Shown here: positions 32,722-42,022 of the stretch, one piece after another | How the letters are laid out: the number at the start of each line of letters is the position of its first letter | Numbering within the stretch: position 1 is the stretch's first letter | Assembly (NCBI GenBank): GCA_023386585.1 | Contig: JAEWJM010000022.1 | Location: 62,001-126,000, forward strand | DNA length: 64,000 bases | Origin: Bacteroidota bacterium | GTDB taxonomy: Bacteria > Bacteroidota > Bacteroidia > Flavobacteriales > Flavobacteriaceae | Reading direction: 5' to 3' | Made by a program: the position numbers and the translations under genes | The notes under the pieces: generated by a model | The model's input: only the letters and a program-made list of their open reading frames with translations | What the model was told of the DNA's origin: nothing | Databases searched by the model: none

Positions 32722-34068
32722 TTATTTGCCGATAATCGCTTTGTAAATGTCGTTCCCATTTGCGAAAAGAACCAGCGCGATAAGTAGCACAAAACCTGTC
32801 ATCTGGGCGTATTCCATGAACTTGTCGCTCGGTTTGCGCCGCGTCACAATTTCGTACAAGAGAAACATCACATGTCCGCCGTCAAGTGCCGGAATTGGCA
32901 ACAGGTTCATCACTCCAAGCATGATTGAAAGCAGCGCCGTAATCGCCCAAAAAGCTTCCCAACTCCACTGCTGTGGAAAAATGTCATAGATCGCTTTAAA
33001 ACCGCCAACGCCTTTGTAAGCGCCTGTACTCGGAGTGAAAATTGCTTTGAGTTGCTTTCCGTAGCCCGAAAGTTGGTTCTTCCCTTTCTCGATTCCGGTC
33101 GGGATTGATTCAAGCAAGCCGTACTTCTGATGATTGACATGGTAAAGTCCGAGTTTCGCCAGATTCTCATAAGGCATTCCGCCTGCATAGCCAATCCCCA
33201 TTTTCGAACTGTCATTTACCGTTAGCGCAACCTCAATCGTACTGTCGCCCCTTTGAACAACCGCTGGAACTGTTTTGCTCTTCAATCCTTTTACCGCTTC
33301 CAGGACCTGATCGGCATATTTGATCGACTGGCCGTTGAAGCTGATTATCCTGTCTTTCGGTTGCACTTTATCGGCATTGGGCGAGTTTTGCTGTACGCCT
33401 GTAACCACGAACGGAACGCGGAGTTCAACAACCGACTTCTTATCGCCCTGCAGCAGCCTGTCGATAAAATTAACCGGAATTTCTATTTTTTGCGTAGTTC
33501 CGTTCCTGTCGACAACAATTTCGTGCCCAAGCAGGATCTTCTCATTTATCTCGTGAAATTTGTCGACTTTATTGCCATCCACCGAAATTATCTTGTCTCC
33601 CGTCTTCAATCCGATATTTTCAACCACCGGATTCACAACCCAGATTCCGTCCTTGACCTCGCTGTTGCTGATGTACAGATCGCCGTACGCATACGCCATT
33701 CCGATGTAAATCACAAACGCAAGAATAAAGTTGACCGTAACTCCGCCCAGCATTATGATCAGCCGTTGCCATGCCGGCTTCGAACGAAATTCCCACGGCT
33801 GCGGCGGAAGCGCCATTTGTTCCTTGTCCATGCTTTCATCGATCATCCCGGCAATTTTCACATAACCTCCCAATGGAAGCCAGCCAATTCCGTATTCGGT
33901 ACCGCCCATTTTTTTCTTCAAAAGCGAATATTTCACATCAAAAAACAGATAAAATTTCTCCACGCGCGTGCGGAAGATTTTTGCAGGGATAAAATGCCCG
34001 AGTTCATGCAATACAATCAGCAGCGAAAGGCTGAGCAGGAACTGGGATAACTTAATTACAATTTCCAT
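32722..34068 (-). CDS. rseP: Site-2 metalloprotease RseP
   Basis: RseP is an inner-membrane zinc protease that cleaves transmembrane anti-sigma factors and signal-peptide remnants. The 448 residues include the HExxH motif in SLLIVLHELGHFIPAK at the N-terminus, YGIGWLPLGGYVKIAGM, a second membrane block (LIIMLGGVTVNFILAF), two PDZ-like domains (NIGLKTGDKIISVDGN and KVQPKDRIISFNGQ), and the third zinc-ligand region MNLLPIPALDGGHVMFL near the C-terminus. The gene is upstream of the two tRNA genes on the same strand and appears monocistronic. Confidence 0.96.
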   Translation of the reverse strand: MEIVIKLSQFLLSLSLLIVLHELGHFIPAKIFRTRVEKFYLFFDVKYSLLKKKMGGTEYGIGWLPLGGYVKIAGMIDESMDKEQMALPPQPWEFRSKPAWQRLIIMLGGVTVNFILAFVIYIGMAYAYGDLYISNSEVKDGIWVVNPVVENIGLKTGDKIISVDGNKVDKFHEINEKILLGHEIVVDRNGTTQKIEIPVNFIDRLLQGDKKSVVELRVPFVVTGVQQNSPNADKVQPKDRIISFNGQSIKYADQVLEAVKGLKSKTVPAVVQRGDSTIEVALTVNDSSKMGIGYAGGMPYENLAKLGLYHVNHQKYGLLESIPTGIEKGKNQLSGYGKQLKAIFTPSTGAYKGVGGFKAIYDIFPQQWSWEAFWAITALLSIMLGVMNLLPIPALDGGHVMFLLYEIVTRRKPSDKFMEYAQMTGFVLLIALVLFANGNDIYKAIIGK

Positions 34069-34086
34069 TTCAAAATATTAATGCGA

Positions 34087-34094
34087 CAAAAGTA
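34087..34094 (-). promoter_or_regulatory. -7 element of rseP
   Basis: The minus strand reads TACTTTTG, a TAnnTTTG match, 19 bases before the rseP ATG. The upstream TTG is not evident. Confidence 0.35.
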
Positions 34095-34231
34095 AGTTAT
34101 TTACCTTCAGATTTTCCTTCCGCGATTTGCCACTGATATAAAAGATTGTTAATAATGCGCTGGGCGTTCGCAGGATTGGTGAATTGATTTTAATTTTAGG
34201 AGTATCGATTAATAATGTGAATCTGAAGTTT

Positions 34232-35182
34232 ATGGAAAAAAGACGACTTGGCGCAACTGATCTTGAAATAACGCCGCTGGTTTTTGGTGGAAATGTGTTT
34301 GGATGGACGATCGACGAAAAAACCTCATTTGAACTTCTCGACCATTTCGCTGGCAGCGGTTTTAATTGTATTGATACAGCAGATTCGTACTCGCGATGGG
34401 CTCCGGGGAACAGCGGCGGTGAGTCGGAGACGATAATCGGAAAATGGATGAAGAGCCGCAAGAAACGAACCGATGTAATTATTGCGACCAAAGTGGGTTC
34501 CGATATGGGAAACGGAAAAAAAGGGCTGTCAAAATCATACATTCTGAAAGCGTGCGAAGATTCGCTGCGTCGCCTCAACACCGACCACATCGATCTTTAT
34601 CAAACACACTTTGACGAGCCGGAAACTCCTGTTGAGGAAACTCTTTCAGCATACCAGCAGCTCATAAAAGACGGAAAAGTGCGATGGATCGGCGCCTCGA
34701 ACATAACCCCCGAACGGCTGAAAGAATCGCTCGGTGCCAGTGAAGGTGCGGGAATCGCGTCATACCAAACCCTGCAACCGCACTATAATCTTTATGCTCG
34801 GGAAGAATTTGAAAACGGGCTCGAACCAATTTGCCTCGGAAATAACCTTGGCGTGATTACTTATTATTCTCTCGCCAGCGGCTTCCTGACCGGAAAATAC
34901 CGTTCACAGGAAGATTTTGATAAGAGTCCGCGTGGCGGCGGAATGGCAAAGTTTCTCGACGATCGCGGAAAACGCATATTGGCAGCGCTTGACAAAGTTT
35001 CGGGTGAAATGAACTCGACTCCGGCTACTGTTGCGCTGGCGTGGTTGATCAATCGGCCTTCGGTTACGGCGCCAATTGCGAGCGCGACCAGCATTTCACA
35101 ACTCGACAGTCTGCTTGAAGCGCCGAAACTTGAACTGGGAGCCGAAGCGATTCGATACCTCACGTCTGAAAGCGCCTGGTGA
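34232..35182 (+). CDS. Aldo/keto reductase
   Basis: The 316-residue product starts at the ATG 34232 (MEKRRLGATDLEITPLVFGG); the upstream frame from 34184 has no support. The NADPH-dependent AKR tetrad is visible: Asp and Tyr in CIDTADSYSRW, Lys in VIIATKVGS, and His in DLYQTHFDEP. The (beta/alpha)8-barrel end LINRPSVTAPIASATSISQL binds the cofactor. Its substrate is unknown. Its stop TGA overlaps the ATG of a cupin gene by one base, so the two are translationally coupled. Confidence 0.92.
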   Translation: MEKRRLGATDLEITPLVFGGNVFGWTIDEKTSFELLDHFAGSGFNCIDTADSYSRWAPGNSGGESETIIGKWMKSRKKRTDVIIATKVGSDMGNGKKGLSKSYILKACEDSLRRLNTDHIDLYQTHFDEPETPVEETLSAYQQLIKDGKVRWIGASNITPERLKESLGASEGAGIASYQTLQPHYNLYAREEFENGLEPICLGNNLGVITYYSLASGFLTGKYRSQEDFDKSPRGGGMAKFLDDRGKRILAALDKVSGEMNSTPATVALAWLINRPSVTAPIASATSISQLDSLLEAPKLELGAEAIRYLTSESAW

Positions 35183-35679
35183 TGGAAATACTGAAGTTGA
35201 ATTTTAAAGACGACGGAATTATCCCGAACAGCTCGCTTCCAGTAATTGTTTACATCGCAGCGCTATCCAAAAATGAATGCTCGGCAAAAGATTTTACATC
35301 CCTATTTGAAAAGAACAACTGGCAAAACAGCTGGACAAACGGAGTTTACACTTACCACCACTATCACAGCATTGCTCATGAAGTTTTAGGCATCAGCCAA
35401 GGAAAGGCAACACTTCAGCTTGGTGGTGAAAACGGCTCGAAAGTCCCGGTCTCAGCCGGCGATGTTATTATTCTGCCCGCCGGAACCGGCCATAAAAAAG
35501 TAGACTCCTCTGCCGATTTTGAGGTGGTTGGCGCTTATCCTGACGGAATGGACTTCGACCTGCGAATCGGCAAAGAAAGCGACCGTCCGGAAGCAGATCG
35601 AAACATCGAAAAAGTACCGAGACCGCAAACGGATCCGGTTTTTGGAAGCACCGGGGGCATCATCGACTATTGGAAATAA
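35182..35679 (+). CDS. Cupin-domain protein
   Basis: The 165-residue protein starts at the ATG 35182, sharing one base with the preceding stop. The cupin motif is present as YHHYHSIAHEVLGISQGKAT (motif 1 with metal-binding His and Glu) and GDVIILPAGTGHKKVDSS (motif 2 with a further His). Proteins of this kind next to aldo/keto reductases are seen in other bacteria but have no defined reaction. They could be isomerases, dioxygenases or sugar-binding proteins. Confidence 0.85.
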   Translation: MEILKLNFKDDGIIPNSSLPVIVYIAALSKNECSAKDFTSLFEKNNWQNSWTNGVYTYHHYHSIAHEVLGISQGKATLQLGGENGSKVPVSAGDVIILPAGTGHKKVDSSADFEVVGAYPDGMDFDLRIGKESDRPEADRNIEKVPRPQTDPVFGSTGGIIDYWK

Positions 35680-35699
35680 AAAAAGGCCTTTCGGCCCTT
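35680..35699 (-). terminator. Bidirectional terminator between cupin and M1 peptidase genes
   Basis: AAGGCC-tttc-GGCC-ctt forms a short stem between the two stop codons. On the minus strand it is followed by a run of seven T, so it serves the M1 peptidase gene best. Confidence 0.7.
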
Positions 35700-35700
35700 C

Positions 35701-37611
35701 TTACTTTTTAATAAATCGTATCGTTTTGTTTCCCGCGTCGGTTTCAACAGTAATGAAATGCACACCCGATGACAAGGTAGAAATGTCAATCGTCGAATTT
35801 GCCGAAGTCAGTAAAACCTGTCCCAAGATGTTGTGTACGACCGCTTTTTTAAGGTTTACGTTATCCGGAAGGGCGACGTGCAACGATGTTGATGCGGGAT
35901 TCGGATAGACCGTTATGGCATCGTTGATTTCAAATGCATGATTAGACAGCGACGTCGTGCTGTTTTGCGAAATGATCTCTTTCTCGGGATCGAATGTCAG
36001 GCTGGTGACGGCAAAAGGAACAGCCACGTCGAAGACCTGTCCGTTCGTAGTATTATCGAGTACAAGGTCCATTTGTTGGCCGCCCGCTCCAAAAACCCTT
36101 ACCGGAACTGGCATTTCGAAAAACGGAACTGAAACGTGTGAAGTTGTTTGGCTTACCGTAAAACGAACCGTACCGGTTGCAATATTCTGTGCCGTAATCG
36201 TATAGGTCGGATATCCCTGCTTGTAAACCCAGTCGTTGAAGAATTCAGCAAGGTCAACTCCGCTCGCTGCCTGCAGTTCACTTCGCAAATCTTCGGTTGT
36301 TGCATATCCATAGGCATGCGCGGGATTGTCAAGATAATTGCGAAGTCCCTGGAAAAACGTCGCTTCGCCCAACTTGAATTTGAGCATATTCAAAACCATC
36401 GCACCCTTATCGTAACTCAGTCTCGTACTGAATATCCGGTTGACGTTGGTCGCCTCCGAATCGGTCAGGTAAACTGCTCCATTTGGCGCCGATGTAATAT
36501 AATTGATCATGTCGCTTTTATCGGCAATGAACGCCGCGTTGCCGTCAAGTTCACGTATGATCAGCGATGCCATGTAAGTTGCAAATCCTTCATTGAGCCA
36601 GATGTCTTTCCAGGTTGCGCAGGTTACTTTATCCCCAAACCATTGATGCGCGAGCTCATGCGCGATCAGGCTTCGGTAAAAACCTGTCACAAAAGAAACG
36701 GTTTGGTGTTCCATTCCGCCGCCGGCGTTAAATTCACAATGGCCGTATTTCTCCGAGGCAAAAGGATAAGTTTCAATCGCCGATTCGTAAAAGCCAATGA
36801 TCGGAACGATGTCGGCCAGATCAGATTGCGCAGCGGCCAAATGCTCGGGGTAAACATAATTTACTACCGGAAACGTATTCGGCGCAGTGCCTGCCGTCAA
36901 GGTGAAAACCGAGTAGTTGCTGACTGCAATCGCAACCAGATAGGCAGGAATCGGATAGCTGTGATGAAAATGGGTCGTTTTATTTGTGCCGGTTACAATC
37001 GCCGACTGCTGGAGTCCATTTGACACGCTAACATATTGTGCAGGCGCAGTAATGTATACATCAATACTGTCGACTTTATCGTTAAGATCTTGTTTACACG
37101 GCCACCAGTCACGCGCCCCAAAAGGTTCTGATAGTGTATAAAGAACCGGACTTCCACTATGTGTATCGGTTGTAAATGCCTGTTCGCCCGAAGACGGTTG
37201 TCCCGAATACGTAATTTCTACAGTTGCGGAAGTACCTGTCGCCTGGGTGGATGGCAATGTGATTACCAACTCGTCATTTGAATTCTGGACGAATGAAAGG
37301 GAAACGCCATTCTTCTTGACCGAACTAACCGTAAGCTCATTGGTAAGGTCGAAAATAACAGTCGTCATTGGTGAAAGTGCCGTGTAGCTCGTGGTTACTT
37401 TGCCTGTAATAAAATATACCGACGGATTTACCGTAAATTCAAGCTTGTGGTAAGTGATGTCGTAATTCTGTGTATTGGGATTGACCGCAAGATTCATAAG
37501 TGCCGATGCCGACTTCATTTCGGCTTCTGCGATGCGTTCGCGACTGTAGCCATCCGACTGCGCGCCGACGAAAAAAGGCAGCAACAATAGTAAGAAAGTA
37601 ATTTTTTTCAT
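35701..37611 (-). CDS. Secreted M1 family aminopeptidase with T9SS sorting domain
   Basis: The 636-residue protein has signal peptide MKKITFLLLLLPFFVGAQ. The M1 features are the exopeptidase motif variant GGGMEHQTVSF and the zinc site HELAHQWFGDKVTCATWKDIW followed by LNEGFAT with the third ligand Glu. A catalytic Tyr is expected near STRLSYDKGAMVLNML. The last 75 residues (ITVYPNPASTSLHVAL to KTIRFIKK) form a type A T9SS sorting domain. It therefore acts outside the cell on peptides. It is much shorter than PepN because the C-terminal helical domain is reduced. The gene is monocistronic and divergent from serS. Confidence 0.95.
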   Translation of the reverse strand: MKKITFLLLLLPFFVGAQSDGYSRERIAEAEMKSASALMNLAVNPNTQNYDITYHKLEFTVNPSVYFITGKVTTSYTALSPMTTVIFDLTNELTVSSVKKNGVSLSFVQNSNDELVITLPSTQATGTSATVEITYSGQPSSGEQAFTTDTHSGSPVLYTLSEPFGARDWWPCKQDLNDKVDSIDVYITAPAQYVSVSNGLQQSAIVTGTNKTTHFHHSYPIPAYLVAIAVSNYSVFTLTAGTAPNTFPVVNYVYPEHLAAAQSDLADIVPIIGFYESAIETYPFASEKYGHCEFNAGGGMEHQTVSFVTGFYRSLIAHELAHQWFGDKVTCATWKDIWLNEGFATYMASLIIRELDGNAAFIADKSDMINYITSAPNGAVYLTDSEATNVNRIFSTRLSYDKGAMVLNMLKFKLGEATFFQGLRNYLDNPAHAYGYATTEDLRSELQAASGVDLAEFFNDWVYKQGYPTYTITAQNIATGTVRFTVSQTTSHVSVPFFEMPVPVRVFGAGGQQMDLVLDNTTNGQVFDVAVPFAVTSLTFDPEKEIISQNSTTSLSNHAFEINDAITVYPNPASTSLHVALPDNVNLKKAVVHNILGQVLLTSANSTIDISTLSSGVHFITVETDAGNKTIRFIKK

Positions 37612-37633
37612 TTGAGGATTTGCAAAATTCCCG

Positions 37634-37641
37634 CAAATATA
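37634..37641 (-). promoter_or_regulatory. -7 element of the M1 peptidase gene
   Basis: The minus strand reads TATATTTG, a TAnnTTTG match, 23 bases before the ATG. The -33 TTG is not obvious. Confidence 0.4.
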
Positions 37642-37761
37642 GCTAATAATCTATTGCGTCGATGTTAATCGGTTGGTAATTAAGGATAATAAGCGACGGA
37701 TTCAAGATGAATTCAAATTCGAACAAATTTGCAGTTGCAGCCTTTATTCACTGTAAATAAT

Positions 37762-37769
37762 TAAATTTG
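37762..37769 (+). promoter_or_regulatory. -7 element of serS
   Basis: TAAATTTG matches TAnnTTTG and lies 19 bases before the serS ATG. The nearest TTG (37735-37737) has a spacing of 24, longer than usual. Confidence 0.35.
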
Positions 37770-37788
37770 CCACCTTACACAGAAACCA

Positions 37789-39060
37789 ATGTTACAGATC
37801 GCATTCATAAGGGAAAATCAGGAAAAAGTTATAACGGCTCTTGCCAAGAGAAACATTGATGCCACAGAGATAATCCGCGAAGTCGTGGCGCTTGACGAAA
37901 AACGCCGCGCAACGCAGGCGGAAATGGACAGCATCCTTGCCGAATCGAACAAACTCTCGAAAGATATCGGAGAGTTGATGAAATCGGGCGAGAAATCAAA
38001 GGCGGCAATTCTTCGCGAGAAAACGATGAAACTGAAGGAGCAAAGCAAGGAGCTCGCTGAGACAGGTGAAGCCCTTTCAAATGAGCTCACCCAAAAACTC
38101 TACACTTTGCCAAACCTTCCGGCCGATATCGTTCCCGAAGGCAAAACGCCCGATGACAACCTAAATGTGTTTCAGGAAGGCGAAATCCCGAAGCTTCATG
38201 AAGGATCGATGCCGCACTGGGATTTGGTGAAAAAATACGACCTTATCGATTTTGAATTGGGCGTAAAAATAACGGGCGCCGGATTTCCGGTCTATAAAGG
38301 AAAGGGAGCAAAACTTCAACGCGCGCTGATTTCCTATTTCCTCGACAAAAACACCGCTGCCGGATACCAGGAATTCCAGGTACCGCATCTGGTCAACGAA
38401 GCATCGGGCTATGGCACCGGCCAGCTTCCCGACAAGGAAGGACAAATGTACCATGTTGGCATCGACGATCTTTACCTGATCCCGACCGCCGAAGTTCCCG
38501 TGACCAATCTTTTTCGCGATGTAATCCTGAGCGAAAGTGAACTCCCCGTAAAATGCACCGGATATACGCCGTGTTTTCGAAGAGAAGCGGGTTCTTATGG
38601 ATCGCATGTACGTGGACTCAACCGTTTGCACCAATTTGACAAGGTCGAGATCGTTCGGATCGAACATCCGCAAACGTCGTATCAGGCACTTGATGAAATG
38701 GTCGAACACGTAAAAGAAATACTTCGCGAGCTGCAATTACCTTACAGGGTTTTGCGTTTATGTGGTGGCGATATGGGATTCACATCGGCGCTGACATATG
38801 ATTTCGAAGTTTTCTCGACGGCACAGGACAGATGGCTTGAAATCAGTTCTGTATCCAACTTTGAAACTTTCCAGGCGAACAGGCTGAAGCTGAGGTTCCG
38901 CGATAAAGACGGAAAAAACCAATTGGCGCATACGCTAAATGGAAGTTCGTTGGCGTTGCCGCGCGTCCTTGCGGGAATTCTTGAAAATTACCAAACTCCT
39001 GACGGAATCGTGATTCCCGAAGTGCTTCGGCGATACACCGGTTTTGATATCATAAACTGA
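37789..39060 (+). CDS. serS: Seryl-tRNA synthetase
   Basis: SerS charges tRNA-Ser. The 423 residues begin with the long antiparallel coiled-coil arm that grips the tRNA (residues about 25-105), then the class II catalytic core: the motif 1 region after FELGVKITGAGFPVYKGKG, motif 2 as GYTPCFRREAGSYG with RGLNRLHQFDKVEIV, and motif 3 as NGSSLALPRVLAGILENYQT. Length and motifs are normal. A TPR lipoprotein or periplasmic gene follows after 50 bases. Confidence 0.98.
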   Translation: MLQIAFIRENQEKVITALAKRNIDATEIIREVVALDEKRRATQAEMDSILAESNKLSKDIGELMKSGEKSKAAILREKTMKLKEQSKELAETGEALSNELTQKLYTLPNLPADIVPEGKTPDDNLNVFQEGEIPKLHEGSMPHWDLVKKYDLIDFELGVKITGAGFPVYKGKGAKLQRALISYFLDKNTAAGYQEFQVPHLVNEASGYGTGQLPDKEGQMYHVGIDDLYLIPTAEVPVTNLFRDVILSESELPVKCTGYTPCFRREAGSYGSHVRGLNRLHQFDKVEIVRIEHPQTSYQALDEMVEHVKEILRELQLPYRVLRLCGGDMGFTSALTYDFEVFSTAQDRWLEISSVSNFETFQANRLKLRFRDKDGKNQLAHTLNGSSLALPRVLAGILENYQTPDGIVIPEVLRRYTGFDIIN

Positions 39061-39110
39061 TGCCATTCCAGGCATTTCGCCGTATATTAGTAGTCGATAA
39101 ACTGCCTGAC

Positions 39111-40895
39111 ATGAAAGCGTTTTTTGTAAGCCTCCTTTTTTTTGCCAGCCTTTCCGTTTTCGCGCAAAACGAGCAACTGGCGCAAAATTACTTTGACAAA
39201 GGTGAATTCGAAAAAGCGCTGATTTCTTTTCAGGATTTGGTTAAAGTCCAACCCGGAAATCCCTATTATTTCCAACGTGTGATCGAAAGCATGCAGCAAT
39301 TGCAGCAATACGACGCAGCGCGAAAAGCAATCGAAGACCGGCTCCGGCAGTACAACCAGGCGAACCTGCTGGTTGAGCTCGGCTACAATTTCCATTATCA
39401 GAAAGACGATGCAAAAGCGAAGAAATATTACGACGAGGCAATTGAGCGAGTTCGGAAGAACCCGGCTGAAGTCTACACCGTTGCCGCGGTTTTCGAGCGG
39501 CGCGTCTTGATCGATTACGCATTAAAAGCTTATAAACTGGCGAGCGAACTCGACCCGAAAATCAGGGTGAATTACCAGATGGCAATGCTTTACGGCCAGT
39601 CGGGAAATACCGATATGATGATCTCGACATTTCTGGATGAAGCCTACGCAAACCAATCGAGCCTAATCATGATCCAGAACCAGCTTTCGAGGTTCATGGT
39701 TGACGATATCGAAAATACAGCGATTTTTAGCGATGCCTTGCGAAAGGCGTTGTTGGTCCGAGCGCAGAAAAACCAGGATGTTTTCTGGAACGAGTTTTTG
39801 AGCTGGTTTTTCGTCCAGCAAAAAGATTACGCGAAAGCATTTGTGCAGGAAAAAGCAATTTATCGACGGAATCCGGAAACCTTTTCCAACATCGTAAACC
39901 TCGCGCAGCTCGCCGTGGAAGAAGGCGAACACGACACCGCACGGGAAATCCTTTCGTTTGTTCTGGAAAACACCCAGGACCCGGAACTGCTGATACAGGC
40001 AAATTACTTTCTGATCGACATGCGGATCAAATCGGCAACCGAGAAAGATTACGCCTCAATCGAAGCCGACCTGAAGAAGCTCTTGAAAGAGTTTGAGGTG
40101 AGTCAGTATACCTTATCGCTTCAAATCACACTTGCCAATCTCGAAGCTTTTAAACTCCGAAATCCCGAAGCCGGCAAAGCGATCCTCAAAACGGCCCTGG
40201 CGCTGGATCTCACCAGGTATCAGGCTGCCGAAGTAAAAATGGAACTGGCCGATATTTTTCTGTTTGAAGAGAAGTACAATCAGGCCTTGCTTTATTATTC
40301 ACAGATCGAAGAAGACCTGAAAAACGATGTCGTCGGCCATGAAGCCAGCCTGAAAGCAGCGCGCACAAGTTATTTCAAAGGCGACTTCGATTGGGCGCAG
40401 AACCAGTTCAGGACGCTGAAATCGGCATCGACACAGCTGATCGCAAACGATGCGCTCGAATATTTCCTGCTGATTAATGACAACACTGTAGCGGATTCGA
40501 CAAGAACAGCGCTTAAAAAATTCGCGCGTGCCGATTATCTGATGTATCAAAACAAAAACAAGGAAGCGTTGGCAGAATTCCAATTGATCCTCAAGGAAAA
40601 CAAGGGAAATGAAATTGAAGACGCAACATTGCTCAGGATCGGAAGGCTTCAGGAAAAAAGCGGCGACTACAATCTTGCGCTGGCGAGTTATGCCGATATT
40701 ATCGCAAATCACCAGGACGGGATTTACGTAGATGAAGCGCTGTATTATTCGGCCGAAATCTACAACCGGCAACTAAAGGATCCCGAAAAGGCAAAAAGCT
40801 TTTATGAAAAAATAATTTTCGGCCATCAGGACAGCATCTATTTTGTCGATGCCCGAAAAAAATACCGACAGCTCCGAGGCGATGCAACACTTTGA
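39111..40895 (+). CDS. Secreted TPR-repeat protein
   Basis: The start is placed at the ATG 39111, which gives signal peptide MKAFFVSLLFFASLSVFAQ; the upstream frame from 39060 does not fit. The 594 residues consist mostly of tetratricopeptide-type helix pairs (LAQNYFDKGEFEKALISFQD, LGYNFHYQKDDAKAKKYYDE, LLRIGRLQEKSGDYNLALAS). It is probably a periplasmic scaffold. The flavobacterial neighbourhood serS-TPR-DUF4286-rsmA-mgtE looks conserved, but a specific partner cannot be named. Confidence 0.85.
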   Translation: MKAFFVSLLFFASLSVFAQNEQLAQNYFDKGEFEKALISFQDLVKVQPGNPYYFQRVIESMQQLQQYDAARKAIEDRLRQYNQANLLVELGYNFHYQKDDAKAKKYYDEAIERVRKNPAEVYTVAAVFERRVLIDYALKAYKLASELDPKIRVNYQMAMLYGQSGNTDMMISTFLDEAYANQSSLIMIQNQLSRFMVDDIENTAIFSDALRKALLVRAQKNQDVFWNEFLSWFFVQQKDYAKAFVQEKAIYRRNPETFSNIVNLAQLAVEEGEHDTAREILSFVLENTQDPELLIQANYFLIDMRIKSATEKDYASIEADLKKLLKEFEVSQYTLSLQITLANLEAFKLRNPEAGKAILKTALALDLTRYQAAEVKMELADIFLFEEKYNQALLYYSQIEEDLKNDVVGHEASLKAARTSYFKGDFDWAQNQFRTLKSASTQLIANDALEYFLLINDNTVADSTRTALKKFARADYLMYQNKNKEALAEFQLILKENKGNEIEDATLLRIGRLQEKSGDYNLALASYADIIANHQDGIYVDEALYYSAEIYNRQLKDPEKAKSFYEKIIFGHQDSIYFVDARKKYRQLRGDATL

Positions 40896-40911
40896 ACCTA
40901 AACCCGCCATC

Positions 40912-41232
40912 ATGATCATTTACAATGTCACTTCCAATATTCCCGACCATTTGCTTGAGGAATGGCTCGACTGGATGCAGCACACGCACATTCCCGAAGT
41001 GCTTGCAACCGGAAAATTCAATAAGGCGCGCCTCCTGAAAGTGCTCGGCGCTGAAGAAACCGGCGGGTCGACGTATGCCGTACAATTCAACACCGACAGC
41101 ATGGCGACGCTCGAGAAATATTATACGGAAGATGCTCCGGCGCTGCGTGATAAAACAAGGCGCAAATTTGGCGACGAGGTCGTGAGTTTCCGCACTGAAC
41201 TGCAGATCATCTGCGACCATGAATCAATTTAA
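40912..41232 (+). CDS. DUF4286 protein
   Basis: The start at 40912 (MIIYNVTSNIPDHLLEEWLD) gives 106 residues, the usual DUF4286 size; upstream starts at 40882 or 40843 would overlap the TPR gene. The family is a small ferredoxin-like fold with the pattern WLDWMQHTHIPEVLATGKF and FGDEVVSFRTELQII. Its function is unknown. It sits just before rsmA and its end overlaps an alternative rsmA start. Confidence 0.8.
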   Translation: MIIYNVTSNIPDHLLEEWLDWMQHTHIPEVLATGKFNKARLLKVLGAEETGGSTYAVQFNTDSMATLEKYYTEDAPALRDKTRRKFGDEVVSFRTELQIICDHESI

Positions 41233-41242
41233 ATTCTGGCCG

Positions 41243-42022
41243 ATGGATAAAGTAAAAGCGAAAAAGCATCTCGGCCAACATTTCCTGCATGATGAAAACA
41301 CTGCGAGAAAGATCGCCGACACACTTTCTTGCTCCGGCTACGAAGATGTGCTCGAGATCGGCCCAGGAATGGGCGTGCTGACGAAATACCTTCTCGAAAA
41401 GAACGTGAACGTACACGTCATCGAAATCGACAGCGAATCGGTGCAGTACCTCGAGGCAAATTACCCGCAACTGCACGGCAAGATTTTGTCGGCAGACTTT
41501 CTGAAGCACGACATCAGCAAGATTTTCGACGGAAGGCAATTCGCCATCATCGGTAATTTTCCCTATAATATTTCAAGCCAGATTGTCTTTCGAACATTGG
41601 AGTTCCGTAGCCGAATCCCTGAATTTTCAGGCATGTTCCAAAAAGAAGTGGCGGAGCGCATCTGCGAAAAAAAAGGAAGCAAGACCTACGGAATCCTTTC
41701 GGTCCTTGTTCAGGCTTTTTACGATGCGGAATACCTGTTTACCGTTTCGGAAACTGTTTTTAATCCGCCTCCAAAGGTTAAATCCGGTGTGCTGAGGTTT
41801 AGGCGGAAAGAAAATTTTACGCTTCCGTGCAATGAAAAACTATTTTTTACCGTCGTTAAAACCGCCTTTCAGCAACGGCGGAAGACACTTCGCAACAGCT
41901 TAAAAACGCTCAACATGTCCGATAATTTGCGTGAAGATGCTATCTTTGACCTCCGTCCGGAACAGCTGGACGTAGATCAGTTTATCGCCATCACCCAAAA
42001 AATTGCATCGGATGGAATTTAG
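41243..42022 (+). CDS. rsmA: 16S rRNA (adenine(1518)-N(6)/adenine(1519)-N(6))-dimethyltransferase
   Basis: RsmA (KsgA) dimethylates two adjacent adenines near the 3' end of 16S rRNA late in 30S assembly. The protein of 259 residues starts MDKVKAKKHLGQHFLHDENT; an ATG at 41219 would add eight residues and overlap the previous gene. Visible motifs are the SAM-binding DVLEIGPGMGVLTKYLLE, the NLPY-type active site as IIGNFPYNISSQIVF (NFPY, a normal variant), and the C-terminal VKTAFQQRRKTLRNSLK. It overlaps mgtE by 11 bases. Confidence 0.96.
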   Translation: MDKVKAKKHLGQHFLHDENTARKIADTLSCSGYEDVLEIGPGMGVLTKYLLEKNVNVHVIEIDSESVQYLEANYPQLHGKILSADFLKHDISKIFDGRQFAIIGNFPYNISSQIVFRTLEFRSRIPEFSGMFQKEVAERICEKKGSKTYGILSVLVQAFYDAEYLFTVSETVFNPPPKVKSGVLRFRRKENFTLPCNEKLFFTVVKTAFQQRRKTLRNSLKTLNMSDNLREDAIFDLRPEQLDVDQFIAITQKIASDGI